Source of the DNA: Odontesthes bonariensis
Lineage: Eukaryota; Chordata; Actinopteri; Atheriniformes; Atherinopsidae
NCBI RefSeq assembly: GCF_027942865.1
Contig: NC_134522.1
Coordinates: 32,852,349-32,916,348 of the forward strand
Length of the DNA stretch: 64,000 bases
Direction of reading: 5' to 3'
Shown here: piece by piece, positions 1 to 10,193 of the stretch
Layout of the letters: the number at the start of each line of letters is the position of its first letter
How positions within the stretch are numbered: the first letter of the stretch is position 1
Position numbers and translations under genes: made by a program
Notes under the pieces: generated by a model
What the model was told of the DNA's origin: nothing
Seen by the model: only the letters and a program-made list of their open reading frames with translations
Databases searched by the model: none

Positions 1-364
1 AAAAGTATTGGGAAAAATCAATCCAGCTGCACAGCATCCAAGGCAGGAAGGAACAGTTGTCCAAAAAAATGCAATTTCTTGATTGGCCAAGGAGTGATGT
101 CACTGGATGAGTCATGAAAGCCACTCCTTAACAAGAACCGGCAACAGCATCAGTTGGATTTTATGTATTCTGTGATCGTCGACTAGTTGGATTGCTAGAC
201 GCAAAGACATAGACAGAGCAGCAGGTATACCTTTGCCTCGATGTCCTAAATTGTTGTGTCATGTTTGTGTCACATAAAACTGACATCACAGGACTTTTGG
301 AACTCCTTGCTATAACGACCCCACCCACATTGAGGTGGTTGTGAGTAAGTACTAGTGGAAAAGA

Positions 365-789
365 TGAGGAGAAAATATGATCCATATTGAAACGGATGAG
401 GAGGAAGTTAGATTCTTTGATGGAGAACAATAAACATCCTCTCCACAGCATCCTGACAGGACAAAGGAGCAGCTGCAGTGAGAGGCTCATCTCTCTGCGC
501 TGCAGGACTGAGAGGTTCAGAAGGTCCTTTGTTCCCACAGCCATAAGGCTTTATAACAGTGACTGCTGAGTTCTTATCAAATTGATTGATTGATTTTTAT
601 TTATTTCGTCATTTAGTCATTTATTATTATTTAGTTAGTAGTAGTATTATTATTGTTGTTTTATCGTTGTTAATTCAATCATTGTAAATATTTAAAAAAA
701 TTTAAAAAATAAATGTTGAGCTACTTGACGAATTTGAATTTCCCCCATTGGGGGATAAATAAAGTATTTTTCTATTCTATTTCTATTCT
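365..789 (+). mobile_element. 5'-truncated Rex1-like LINE, 3' end
   Basis: A short open frame (387-569) reads like the C-terminal tail of a Rex1/CR1-type reverse transcriptase ORF, with the motifs LISLRCRTERFRRSFVP and AIRLYN before the stop. It is followed by an AT-rich 3' UTR ending in GGGGGATAAATAAAGTATTT and ATTCT-type repeats, as is usual for these LINEs. The insertion splits the repeat phrase seen uninterrupted at 4158-4170 and is flanked by a 6-bp duplication AAAAGA (359-364 and 790-795). It is far too short to be autonomous, so it is a dead-on-arrival copy. Confidence 0.8.
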
Positions 790-960
790 AAAAGAGCTTA
801 ATGTTGCAGGAGAACTGCCTCATCGCACATCAGAATTGTGTATGTTAATGGGAGGAACTGAAGGCCCGTCTTCAGAGATAAATGCCCTTTTTCACCATGG
901 CCTGACATGGCTTTCTTCATGGCCTTCAAATATGCAAGTAAGATTTAAGCATGAAATTAA

Positions 961-1071
961 TGTCAGGAGTGGGATTTGAACCCACATCTCCTTTGGGAGA
1001 CCAGAAGTCCCTGTGCTAAGGAAGGAATAAAGCCTTGAGTCTGGCGCCTTAGACCGCTCGGCCATCCTGAC
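961..1071 (-). tRNA. tRNA-Leu (CAA) with intron
   Basis: The minus strand starts GTCAGGATGGCCGAGCGGTC and ends in a matching TCCTGAC acceptor strand plus discriminator A. The anticodon region reads ACTCAAG, giving CAA, and is followed by an intron of about 25 nt before TTCTGG closes the anticodon stem. A long variable arm (TCTCC...GGAGA) and the T-arm GGGTTCAAATCCC are present. Vertebrate tRNA-Leu(CAA) genes are known for this intron. Total length is 111 nt, the same as the plus-strand copy at 21055-21165. It looks functional. Confidence 0.93.
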
Positions 1072-1621
1072 ACCATTACTTCCCTGACTGTGTAAAATAC
1101 GACAAACGTGAACCAAAATGCAAAACGCTACTCCACTTGACTATATTCGACTCAGGTTTTAGGGTTTTCCATGAGGGAGTAACAGCTGGTAGCAGGTCCA
1201 TTTTAGCACCTACACGGCAGGGATTCGAGTTGAGTCGAGCCGAAAATGTGACGTCTACAGACTGCAGGCCACTGATTGGCCAGGGAGTGATGTCACTGGA
1301 TGAGTAATGAAAGCAAGAGAGGGCCAGAGGTCATGGGTCGTTATTCAGATTTTCCTTATTTTGTTTTAAAGTGGAAATGAAGCAGTGACATAACACAGAT
1401 GGCAAAATAATCAGTGAACTAAAACGTCAAATTAACGAATTACAAAAACTCCGAAATAAAAGCCGTTATTCAGAATAAAGCACTAACAATTTTTAGTAAT
1501 GTATGTGCTTTCAACCTGTGCGCCGCCATTGTTGCTATGACGTCACGAGAATGGTTGCGAAAACATTCTAATACTGTCAACATTAGATACACATAGGAAG
1601 GAACCATAATATACCGCCAAA

Positions 1622-2025
1622 ATGAATGGAGAATGGGAGTGTGATGAATGCGACAGGCCAACAAATGGCGATAAACATCCTATAGCCTATGCTTTCGAGC
1701 CTGTGAGAGAAGAGGGAGCTGTGGTGGCAACCTACGCCGAGTCAGAGGAGTATGATGATGAGGAAGACGAACCGTGGGACCACCAAGATCGGGTTGGAAA
1801 CATAGCGTGGTGTCGGCCTATGTGTGGGGCTTGCATACCAATGGACACGAATGTAGAAAGTGTCTGCTGCCAGGAGTTGAGGCTTAATCATTTAATCCAA
1901 GGCCAGTGCATCTCCCAAAACCAACACTTCAAGATGTTGTGTCTGGAGAGAGAGGTGTTGGATGTCTCGATCCTATTACTCAAAGACATCAGAGCTGACA
2001 CGCTGGAGCGACCAATAAACAGCAG
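1622..2025 (+). pseudogene. P2X7 C-terminal-domain-like exon
   Basis: The frame begins with an ATG at 1622. After an acidic stretch (DDEEDEPWD, residues 43-52) it carries a Cys-rich core: WCRPMCGACIPM, then VESVCCQEL, and later CLEREVLDVSIL and DIRADTLERPIN. This order matches the P2X purinoreceptor 7 intracellular domain found alone in many fish proteins. No channel region is present. The frame meets a possible splice donor (CAG|GTAGGC at 2025). A phrase that could encode YRHIVY, expected next in the domain, appears only about 45 nt later, so the join is unclear. It is probably a domain copy carried with repeats, either a remnant or the first exon of a hypothetical gene. No function in this genome can be claimed. 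Confidence 0.55.
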
Positions 2026-2039
2026 GTAGGCCTTATAAT

Positions 2040-2697
2040 CCATTTTTCACAACTGATCAGCATACCGACACATCGTCTACACTACAGCTACAAAAACAAC
2101 CTACACGAAGTCCCCCTCAACCAATAAGCCAGCTTAGCAGTCGGACATCTCAAAGCAGCTAGTTACTACCCTCTGCTAACACTTTGCGCATACCGGTAAC
2201 TGCAATAATCGGCTAATCTTTTCGGGCAAACATACCTGTCAACAATGCATTTTAATAATGGAGTGTTATCTTGGTGCGTGCGTAACTATTCATCACCAGT
2301 GCGAGCCCAGCGGTTGTGATGAGCATCCACACTTGTTTGTTATCTCAATAACTAAGCCCCTACATGGCTAAATGAAGAGCTCTTCTCCATCTCTTTCTTC
2401 TGAATTCACTATGATGACGGGCCGATTCTAAGGTAAACATTTGCAACCCAAACAATCAACTCATGTATAGCCTTTATCCCTTATAGCTAACTGTATGACG
2501 TAAACAACACAATTCCCCGAATTCACCCATCTCCCAGAGGCGCGACAGTGAAACGCGTTTGGTCTGACTCGGAAACTTGGCCGAATAACAAATGTGTATT
2601 GTTTCATATCGTTTTTCAAGTCGGTAGAATAGCTTACCTCTCTTTCCTCTGCCTGGCCAGCGCGTTTCTGTGCTCGGTCTCTGCGCCCAAGGGCAGA
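2040..2697. other. No recognisable gene
   Basis: This stretch lies between the P2X7-like frame and the THAP exon. I see only short overlapping frames without domains and no tRNA or simple repeat. Confidence 0.5.
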
Positions 2698-2703
2698 GTC
2701 TCA

Positions 2704-3066
2704 CAGCTCAGATGTTGTGGGTATGTCCGTCTCTCCAACACTGTATCCACTGAAGTCGAAAACTGATGGCACAGCATCTGGTTTTAGACGACTGGTGGGA
2801 CGCCAAACAAACTGCCCATCATCCGTAAAGGATCCCTCTTTTATGTAATCACTTTCTAAGAAATGCTCACTGCAGACCCTCTGTACAGTTCCTTTAGGTG
2901 GGTGCAGGCGTTTCAGTGCTGCCAGCCATCTCTTCATCACCTCAGGTTTCTTAGGAATGACGTGAAAATGAATTTCATTCCCACTGGCTTTAGCCCTGTA
3001 ATATTCATTGGAGCATCCGGGGGTGATACAAAATGACCCCCCCACCTTACGAGAAACACCTGTCAT
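2704..3066 (-). CDS. THAP-domain exon (C2CH zinc finger)
   Basis: From the ATG at 3066 the protein starts MTGVSRKVGGSFCITPGC and shows a THAP zinc finger. The features are Cys-x4-Cys (CITPGC), an IHFHVIPKKPE strand, the conserved Trp in MKRWLAAL, CSEHFLESDY giving the distal Cys and His, and the closing LKPDAVPSVF. THAP domains are sequence-specific DNA-binding modules, common in fish both in host genes and in P-element-like and other transposons. The frame runs into a likely splice donor, CT|GTGAGA (about 2703), so this is probably a first exon. It converges on the P2X7-like frame upstream. No partner exon is visible. It could be a transposon-derived gene or part of a mobile element. Confidence 0.65.
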
Positions 3067-3544
3067 ATTTATTTGTTGGTTGCCGCGATACACAATACAA
3101 GCTAACGGTAAGCTAATAGCAAGCTGTGAGCTAAACCATGCTCGTGACGTAAGCAAAGAACATTGCTGCGCCCTTGTGGCCAAAGTCGGTATTAAAATAT
3201 CATTTTTCTAGCGAAACTATTTGAATTTGTGATTTACTGAATGGCCACTCATTTTTCAAAACAAATAAGCCTCTGAAAATGCTGCCATGTGCCACTGCTT
3301 CATTTCCCCTTTAAAGTGAATGATCATACTTGAGCAAAAAGGGAATACAGAAATGACATGAGCCCAAAGAAAGGTAAACATAATGCTCTTGCGCAAGTTT
3401 GAATGTTTTTGATTCATATTGTGCATTTCAGGAGGTTTGTGATCATTCAAAGAGGCACCAGTGAGGACGCTGTGATGGTGGTAACAGAGCTGAACTTTGA
3501 CTTTAAGTGCTGGATGAAACATCTGTTGATTATTAAAACTGCTA
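3067..3544. other. No recognisable gene
   Basis: Spacer between the THAP exon and tRNA-Lys. It holds only short frames without domains. Confidence 0.5.
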
Positions 3545-3617
3545 CACCCAACGTGGGGCTCAAACCCACGACCCTGAGATTAAGAGTCTCATGCTCTACC
3601 GACTGAGCTAGCCGGGC
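3545..3617 (-). tRNA. tRNA-Lys (CTT)
   Basis: The minus strand reads GCCCGGCTAGCTCAGTCGGT, then the anticodon loop ACTCTTAAT (anticodon CTT), and a T-arm closing on CCCACGTTGGGTG. It is 73 nt long. The 3' acceptor strand has T where the plus-strand copy at 19322 has C, giving a terminal G-U pair. All arms can fold. It is probably functional or nearly so. Confidence 0.9.
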
Positions 3618-4206
3618 TATTCACATGTTATAAAACATGCCTACCGAAAAAAAAAGAAGAGATAAAACAAGCTCAGTACACTTTCTGAGATTTAGAATGA
3701 CATCGGAACACATTCCTCCCTTTTCAACCTCTACCTTCTCCACTCGACTGGATCCCACTCAGCTGTTAGGGTTTTCCATGAGGTAATACCTTCTGGCACC
3801 AGGTGGTACATTTTTAGCACCTACTCGGTCGGGGTCGAGTTGAGTTGAGCCAAAAATGTGACATCTGCAGACTGCAGGCCACTGATTGGCCAGGGAGTGA
3901 TGTCACTGGATGAGTCATGAAAGCCACTCCTTAACAAGAACTGGCAACAGCAACAGTTGGATTTTATGTATTCTGTGATCGTCAACGAGGTGGATTGCTA
4001 GACGCAAAGGCATAGACCAAGCAGCAGGTAAACCTTTGCCTCGATGTCCTAAATTGTTTTGTCATGTTGTGTCACATAAAACTGACATCACAGGACTTTT
4101 GGACCTCCTTGCTATAACGACCCCACCCACATTGAGGTGGTTGTGAGTAAGTACTAGTGGAAAAGAGCTTAATGTTGCAGGAGAACTGCCTCTTCGCACA
4201 TCAGAA
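3618..4206. repeat. tRNA-Lys upstream repeat block
   Basis: This block lies 5' of the tRNA-Lys gene and is matched in inverted orientation at 21286-21879 and in part at 19110-19321. It shares GGTTTTCCATGAGGTAATAC and the TGATGTCACTGGATGAG phrase with the block at 1-1310. Its right part gives the uninterrupted reference for the LINE insertion at 365. Confidence 0.7.
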
Positions 4207-4257
4207 TTAATAATAAAAATACATTTTATTTATAGGCACCTTTCATAGGCACTCAAG

Positions 4258-5098
4258 GGGGGTATTCCTAGAAAGTAGCTAAAGAAAGCCAGGCTGTAGC
4301 CGGAAAGCATCGCTTGAACTAACACCATCTCCCAATTAAGCCTCAAGTCGTTCCATGAAGCCAGCTCAGCTGCATCTCAGTGAGGCTAATCCAAGCGAGG
4401 CTTACATAGCCTGGCTAAGTGCGAGTGTACGAGGAACGTAAGAAGCCCTGACGAGTGGATGGTGGAAAAACGGAGATGGCAGAAAAGGAGAGCAAGACAA
4501 GCGCTTTTATGTTTTCGGCAGCTGAACAAATAATGCTTATAGAGCTGTATGAGGATTTTAAAAGTGTCATCATCAGAAATGGTAATACAGCTGTGATCAA
4601 TAAAGCGAAGAAAACGGCATGGCAAACAACTGCCGACAGACTAAATGCGTAAGTTATGAAAGTTTCATACCATTGTCAATTGTTAGATATTTATTTTACT
4701 GTCCTCATGTATTTATGCTCTCCTCTTTGTGTTATAATTTGTTTACATAAAGCATGCTGAAGTCTCTGTATGAGATGTACAGCACAAATATACTGGCCCT
4801 GCTCACTTTATTAATAACCCAATAATCGACACGCATCATCATACTTTGTGACCATATTATCGTGAGTGTGTGACCCACATATTATTTTTTCACTGTTACA
4901 TCTCAACAGGAGCAATCTTAACAGCCAAAAGCGAACCTGGCAGCAGGTGAAGGTAAAGTACAGGAAAATATTTCAGAGTGGTAAGTAGCCTTTGAAGAAA
5001 TGTGTTTGTCCAATAAAGAGAGCACCAAACTAGATATGGAACACAAGAAACTGAAAATAAAAAAGATCAAGCTAGAGATTATGAAACTGGAGAGGGAC
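4258..5098 (+). mobile_element. Harbinger-type element, left part
   Basis: The segment begins with GGGGGGTATTCCTAGAAAG, which resembles GGGTATTCC-type Harbinger termini I recall from fish and amphibians. It contains the Myb/SANT-like gene below. The right end is not found, because a 4.3-kb element interrupts it at 5107. Confidence 0.5.
4476..4980 (+). pseudogene. Myb/SANT-like DNA-binding protein, Harbinger ORF1 type
   Basis: The first exon runs from the ATG at 4476 to C4648, before the donor GTAAGT. It encodes FMFSAAEQIMLIELYEDFK and KKTAWQTTADRLNA, the first helices of a Myb/SANT-like (trihelix) domain. The second exon, 4910-4980, continues in frame with TWQQVKVKYRKIFQS. Downstream, 5000-5100 reads as a charged helix (KLKIKKIKLEIMKLERD) typical of the C-terminal part. 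PIF-Harbinger elements encode such a protein to help the transposase bind DNA and enter the nucleus. The reading frame is broken at 5107 by a transposon. A truncated Harbinger transposase at 38.6 kb belongs to a different element. Confidence 0.65.
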
Positions 5099-5934
5099 AT
5101 TAGTATCAGTGTTAATTTCGTCAGCTTTTTTAAATTTAGTCTTAGTCTTAGTCACAATGTCGAAAATCAATTTTACTCTAAGTCATATTTAGTCATTGCC
5201 TTCCCAATTTAGTCTTAGTCTTAGTCACAATGTCGAAAATCAATTTTAGTCTTAGTCAAATTTTAGTCATTTTAGTCAACACTGTACATAATAGAACTTC
5301 TCCACACACGGCGGCATGATCAATCATTATCATGCAGGTTGTTTTGTTGTCCTTCGCGTTGTAAACGAAATGGCTCCATACATCCAGGCGTTGTTTTCAC
5401 CCAGCTCCAACAAACCGTATACCGGTATCCGAGCCCGACGCCATGACAGGACTGCAAAGTTGAACTAGCTACGGTTAAGTTATAGCTAGCTACCGGCTAC
5501 GTTACTTGACATGGGAAGGGCCTAAACTCAACTGAACTCGACTCACTGAACTACTACTGATTGAGCCGCGCGAGGCACTGTGAGACAGGCGCCGTGCAGG
5601 GACAAACAGGGCAACAGCGCGTAATCTTCTATGAAGTTCAAGTGTAGTGAAGACACTGGGCTAAATTATATCAGGCGTTAGTTCAGGGGTTAACACAAAG
5701 TTCACACTGGGGTGCCGGCCAGAACACCAACTTAAAGCTGCCGTCGGCAACTTTTTTTTAGTCATATTAGCTTGAACTGTCATGGGATTCTGGAAAGGGT
5801 GCCAGGTTTTTTTTAAAAAAAGACTAGATTTTGACATCTAAATTTCAAAAGGCTGTGGCTTCTAAATGGTTAGAGATAGAGACAAAGTGTAAATGAGAAA
5901 CATATTGGGAATGACCTGAATTTCATGTAGGTTG

Positions 5935-6545
5935 TAAATTTTCCTATCTAATTTGCATATTATGACGTCATATGGTGGCGGCCATTTTGGAATTCGATAA
6001 TTCTCAGGAAATAAATGATATTGTTGATAGTGTTGAACTTTTTTCATCATATCCACCCCTCCATCCATCTGTTATGTTATCCACATATCAAATGGACAAG
6101 CAAACAGTGAATTGTAAACCAGATGTTGCAAATTATAACCATTATTATACCACAAAACCCATATAAACAGTAGGCGTTTTTCAGAAGCAGAGGCCTTATC
6201 TGTGCCCATCTATCCAGATTACAGTTTGTAGTTCTTTACAGTGTGGAACCTCTCATGGCAAGGCACAGCACACAGACAGTTGGCACAATATTGAGAATCA
6301 CCCTAAGTGTATGTGGGGAATAATTTACTAATCTAATTTGCATACTTTGACACCAGATAGTGGCGGCCAACTTTCAAGATTGATATTTTGAATGGATGTT
6401 GAAATTGTTTAGACAGATTATTCCCTGTCCCTTTGTTATCCTAACCACATAACAAATGGACAGGAAAACAGTATAATAAAACTAAGAATTGTACATTTTG
6501 ACTACTGCTGTGCCATATAGTAGCAAACACATGTAAACACCAAGT
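5935..6545. repeat. Diverged direct duplication
   Basis: Two related segments begin near 5948 (CTAATTTGCATATTATGACG) and near 6335 (CTAATTTGCATACTTTGACA). Both continue with GTGGCGGCCA and, later, ATCAAATGGACA or AACAAATGGACA phrases. They lie downstream of the minus-strand exon, so they would be intronic or 3' sequence of that gene. Confidence 0.6.
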
Positions 6546-6570
6546 TGGTAGTGAACACAAAGCAGGTTAC

Positions 6571-7293
6571 CTGAATTTCTCTATCACCACGATAGCCAAT
6601 TGCCTCATCAAAGGGTTTTATCCATTCCTGTAAAACTTCCTCATCTCTCAAAAAGACCCAGTCACCATTACCGTCACCATCTCCAGCCCTGTTTAGCCTC
6701 CCCCTGCTGCCTCTACCACGTACACCTCTCCCACGGCCACTCCGGCCACGTTCATTCCTCTCATCCCCTCTCCCATTTAGCAACGCTTCATCTTCGCTAC
6801 TTTCCGCCCTATTCAGACCACCCCTGCGGCCAATCCGACACCCACCAGCCCTTCTACGGACACTACGCCCCCGTTTACCCCTGCTTGTGTTGGGCAAAGA
6901 GTTGGAAAATGTAGTGTTTTGTGCTTTGGAGACATTGGTGCGTTGCACAGCCGCAGCACTGCCGCGCAGTAAAGCACCACCATGGCTAGCACGGTAGAAA
7001 GAATTGACACTCACGCTGGTCCCAGCGCTACGCTCACCTACACTGTGTCCACCATTCCCACCAGCCCCCCTACGAATACCAACACTCCTAGTAGCCTTCC
7101 CACTAACTTTGTTAGGCAAAGGGTCGTGTGCTAGTACATTAGCACCGCCATTGCCATGCAAAGACGCACCATGCTCAGCGAGCTCACTAGTTGACCGACC
7201 GTCATCTCCAAAAGAAAGATTTTCCCCTTCTGAATCAGAATCGGCGAACAGGAAACCCATCACATCACTATAAGTAAACTTTTTCCCAGTCAT
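6571..7293 (-). CDS. First coding exon of a transposon protein, possibly piggyBac-derived (PGBD4-like)
   Basis: The frame opens with ATG at 7293 (MTGKKFTYSDVMGFLF) followed by an acidic segment (ADSDSEGENLSFGDD), a long Gly/Ser/Arg-rich low-complexity middle with RGRG repeats (about residues 135-205), and a compact end WIKPFDEAIGYRGDREI. It stops being protein-like exactly at a splice donor, ATTCAG|GTAACC (6571/6570). The acidic N-terminus and the WxPF...GYxGDR ending recall N-terminal regions of fish piggyBac-derived proteins, but this is from memory and weak. No transposase core is visible downstream on this strand, so the gene is either spliced over a long distance or truncated. The enclosing element has an 8-bp duplication, not TTAA, which argues against a simple piggyBac. 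Confidence 0.4.
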
Positions 7294-7536
7294 CTTTTAT
7301 TTATTTTGTCTCTAACTCTTGTAATCCAGCAATACCGCTTCAGCAATCAAGATCCGTGGCACGCTTTCTCCGTTTTTTTCGCCTACAACGTAGAAGGGAC
7401 TTCCTCGAACATTTTACATTACAGTGTGACGTATTCCGAGCCAAAGTATAAGTTCGGGATGTCTGCCAACTAGTGGACAGGAGTACAAGGCAAATTTGAC
7501 ACTCTGCTTGGCTCTATCGTCTGTTAAAGTCAACAC

Positions 7537-7710
7537 TTCCCGAAATGTGTCTGCTGCAGCTGCCGCTACAGACCGTGGTGAAGTTGGTTTGATATTGGAT
7601 ATTCGACAGATATTCACAATAAGGAAATAAGGTGTCTTTTTTTTCAAACCAATATCAAACCAACTTCACCACGGTCTGTAGCGGCAGCTGCAGCAGACAC
7701 ATTTCGGGAA
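7537..7710. repeat. Perfect inverted repeat, 62-bp arms, 50-nt loop
   Basis: The left arm 7537-7598 and right arm 7649-7710 are exact reverse complements over 62 bp; the arms start TTCCCGAAATGTGTCTGCTG. The absence of mismatches implies recent origin or active homogenisation. Confidence 0.9.
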
Positions 7711-7910
7711 AGGTACTGGCTTGATTAATTCATTCTGGACTCTATATCCGACCACATGAAGACCTCGGGACACTTCGGTTTGGCTTTAGGGACCCTCTAC
7801 TCACTACCACGTAAGTGTTATGTTGTTTGGAGCTGTAGAAGAGGTATAAAAATAGCGTTTTGTAGCGGTGACATGATTTGCCCCAAAAAACGGTCAAATC
7901 GACCGTGACG
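7711..7910 (+). repeat. Dispersed repeat shared with 39.43-39.61 kb
   Basis: The sequence from GGTACTGGCTTGATT to the TAGCGGTGACATGATTTGCC region recurs at 39435-39610, and its first half recurs inverted at 39065-39140. It contains a potential splice donor, CCAC|GTAAGTG. The family is unknown to me. Confidence 0.75.
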
Positions 7911-8156
7911 TCACATTTAGAATGTTCAATTCTTAAAGGCCCCGCGGCTGTGCAGCACCCCCGCGGAAAAAAACATGAGGAAAGAGAGGGCAGGGACACG
8001 AATAAACGTGTTGTTATTTACAATTTGTTATACAAGATATACATCACGTTACAAATGATGTAAAACTACATTAGGTACACCTGAGAAGAGCAGGAATAGC
8101 AGAGGCAGCTGTGAAAATAAACTAAATTCGAAATAAAATCCGAAATAAAACTTAAT

Positions 8157-8530
8157 TGCAGTGAGAAAGGTATGCGTGGGGTTACTACACTATTGTATTG
8201 AAGCACTCGACACGGCAATTGCAACAGTCTCAAGATTAAACGAGTATTGTTTGGATAGGAACCAAAGTTTACACGTCTGTTTCCGCGAACCCCGCGAATT
8301 GTCGGACCCCTACAATCTGTGGATTGTCATTTGTTTTCACCGGAACGCGTCATAGCTCATTACCATAAAGTTAGCTTGAGTTTAATTGCTTGAATCCGCT
8401 CTGGTCGCTCAGGTAGCTTCGCCACTGGAGAATCCGCTCTGGTAGCCCAGGTAGCTCACCCTCCATAGAGAAATAATGATTTCCGGCGCTCAGGTAGCGT
8501 AGGTCGCTCTTGGTGTACACGCAGCAAAAG
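8157..8530 (-). repeat. 360-bp dispersed repeat shared with 28.44-28.80 kb
   Basis: One end is CTGCGTGTACACCAAGAGCG (minus strand) and the other is CACTGCAATTAAG or similar. The body includes several GCTACCTGAGCG and CCAGAGCGGATT phrases. The plus-strand copy sits in the V cluster at 28440-28800. It looks like a short non-autonomous element. Confidence 0.7.
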
Positions 8531-9250
8531 GAAGAGGCAGGTTAATGATGGTTCAGGTGATTTATTTCCCTTTTGTTGCAGGCAATAAGGTCATGTGTGT
8601 GGTTTCCTATCAAAAGAACAATAACAAATACCCAAATGAATAAAGAATAAGCTCTTTCTCTCTAATAAAGGAGTACTGAAATTACTACATCTCCATTTGC
8701 CTCTAATTCCCACTATCACAGTCCTAAACACTCTTCACCTGACTTATTATTATTAAACACATAAACAACATCACATGGTAACATGGTAACATTACGTAAC
8801 ACTCACTGTAAACATCACACTATTGAGTCCGAGCGGTAACAACAGACATAACACGTGACGTGACGTACACTCAATCAGAGGCAGGTGAGCTAAATGCTAC
8901 AACTAGCATACACATGACGAGTTACACATCAAAGCAACAGAAGCTACGGCTGCAGCAACCTGAATACATTACATAAACAATATATACAGCCAGACGCACG
9001 TTTCATTTACGCACACACCACTTGCCGGGACATTAATCAACAGCTCGATCTTCCCTCTGTCGACTCATCAGAGCACACACCTGTTCTAACCGAGCACCGA
9101 CAGTTACGCTACATGACCAGCAGGGGGCCGCTCTGCTCTGAACTGACCAACACAATACATCTAAAAACGTAACAAATCTCAACTTTGGAGCCTTTTCTAC
9201 ATCAAGAAACACTTATATTAACAATTACAAATTACAAATGAATTATAAAC
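8531..9250. other. No recognisable gene
   Basis: Right-hand interior of the 5107-9453 element. No coding frame or simple repeat stands out before the subterminal CGTCATCGTC array near 9300-9450. Confidence 0.5.
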
Positions 9251-9461
9251 AATTACATTTTTTAATGTCCATTCGTCCATGGCTTGTAAATTTTGTCTCG
9301 TCTTAGTCTCATTAACGAAAATCATTTTTTATTCTCGTCATATTTTTATTTTCTGGAAGCAATTTTGTGCGTCATCGTCTCGTCATCGTCACGGGAAAAA
9401 GGGGCGTTAACGAAATATTTTCGTCATCGTCCTGGTTGACGAAATTAACACTGGTTAGTAT

Positions 9462-10047
9462 AAATTCAGATAAAGGAGAATTTTGTGTTGTGGACTGTTT
9501 TTAATTCTGGTTTCTCTCCACAGCTTGAGAAACATGTAATAATAATTAAACAATTCAACACAACTTGAACTCAAACTTGTCATTATTGTACGGTTCATGC
9601 AAAGTGTTAGAAATGTGTTTTTTACATTTATATTCAAAGTGGGGTGCCATGACCTAAACGTGTGGAAAGTTATAAATCATCTCTGTCCATTTAGCCTTCT
9701 TTCACTTGCTCTGACTTAAACTGCTACTGTGTCAATGCTAAATTATGAAAAGAAGTTCTAACTCAAAGGTCACAACAATAAGGATCAATGGAAATATGTG
9801 TCCCTGTATAGGTCCCTCACTGTGTCAGGAGAAACTGAGTCCTTTCAGGCACTAGAACCTGCAGGGACTCAACGAAGAAAAGACTTGAGCCTGAAAAGTT
9901 GTCCACAAGACAAAATGTATAAAATATGAAGTATACTATTAATTTAAGATGGGTCTGTCAGAAGTCAGCCATGGTGCCTGAGAACTTTAAGCAATTAACC
10001 TGTATTTAATTTGGCCAAAGGTCATTTCTATCCGTGCCCTTGTTTTA
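9462..10047. other. No recognisable gene
   Basis: AT-rich spacer with only short frames lacking domains. Confidence 0.5.
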
Positions 10048-10193
10048 GCATGTGCATGTGCATGTGCATGTGCATGTGCATGTGCATGTGCATATGTGCA
10101 TATGTGCATGTGCATGTGCATGTGCATATGTGCATATGTGCATGTGCATGTGCATGTGCATGTGCATGTGCATGTGCATGTGCATGTGCATGC
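10048..10193. repeat. (ATGTGC)n microsatellite
   Basis: About 24 hexamer units of GTGCAT, with three ATATGTGC interruptions. The long Cys/Met/His frames over it are artefacts of the repeat. Confidence 0.97.

Larger units (their letters stand above)
1..1310. repeat. Dispersed tRNA-Leu-bearing repeat block (left copy)
   Basis: This block reappears, reverse-complemented, at about 20.9-21.7 kb. Shared landmarks are the phrase GGGAGTGATGTCACTGGATG, the tRNA-Leu gene and a fold-back-like phrase GGGTTTTCCATGAGG. A related block without the tRNA-Leu lies at 3618-4206. The copy here is interrupted by a LINE tail at 365-789. The GGGTTTTCCATG motif suggests an old non-autonomous DNA element embedded in a tRNA cluster, but I cannot name the family. 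Confidence 0.7.
5107..9453. mobile_element. 4.3-kb DNA transposon with 17-bp TIRs and near-perfect 8-bp TSD
   Basis: The termini are CAGTGTTAATTTCGTCA at the left and its exact reverse complement at the right. The flanks are ATTAGTAT (5099-5106) and GTTAGTAT (9454-9461), a 7/8 match fitting a hAT-like 8-bp target duplication. Next to each end are arrays of TTAGTCTTAGTC or CGTCATCGTC-type repeats. Inside are a minus-strand coding exon (6571-7293), a perfect 62-bp hairpin (7537-7710) and two dispersed repeats (7711-7910, 8160-8525), so it may be composite. It interrupts the Harbinger Myb-like frame. Confidence 0.75.

Noticed and set aside
1622-2025. A genuine P2X7 receptor gene
   Set aside because: Only the C-terminal Cys-rich domain is present; no channel transmembrane regions.
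6600-7273. Plus-strand Pro/Ser-rich frames
   Set aside because: Antisense shadows of the Gly/Arg-rich minus-strand exon, which has the better start, composition and splice donor.
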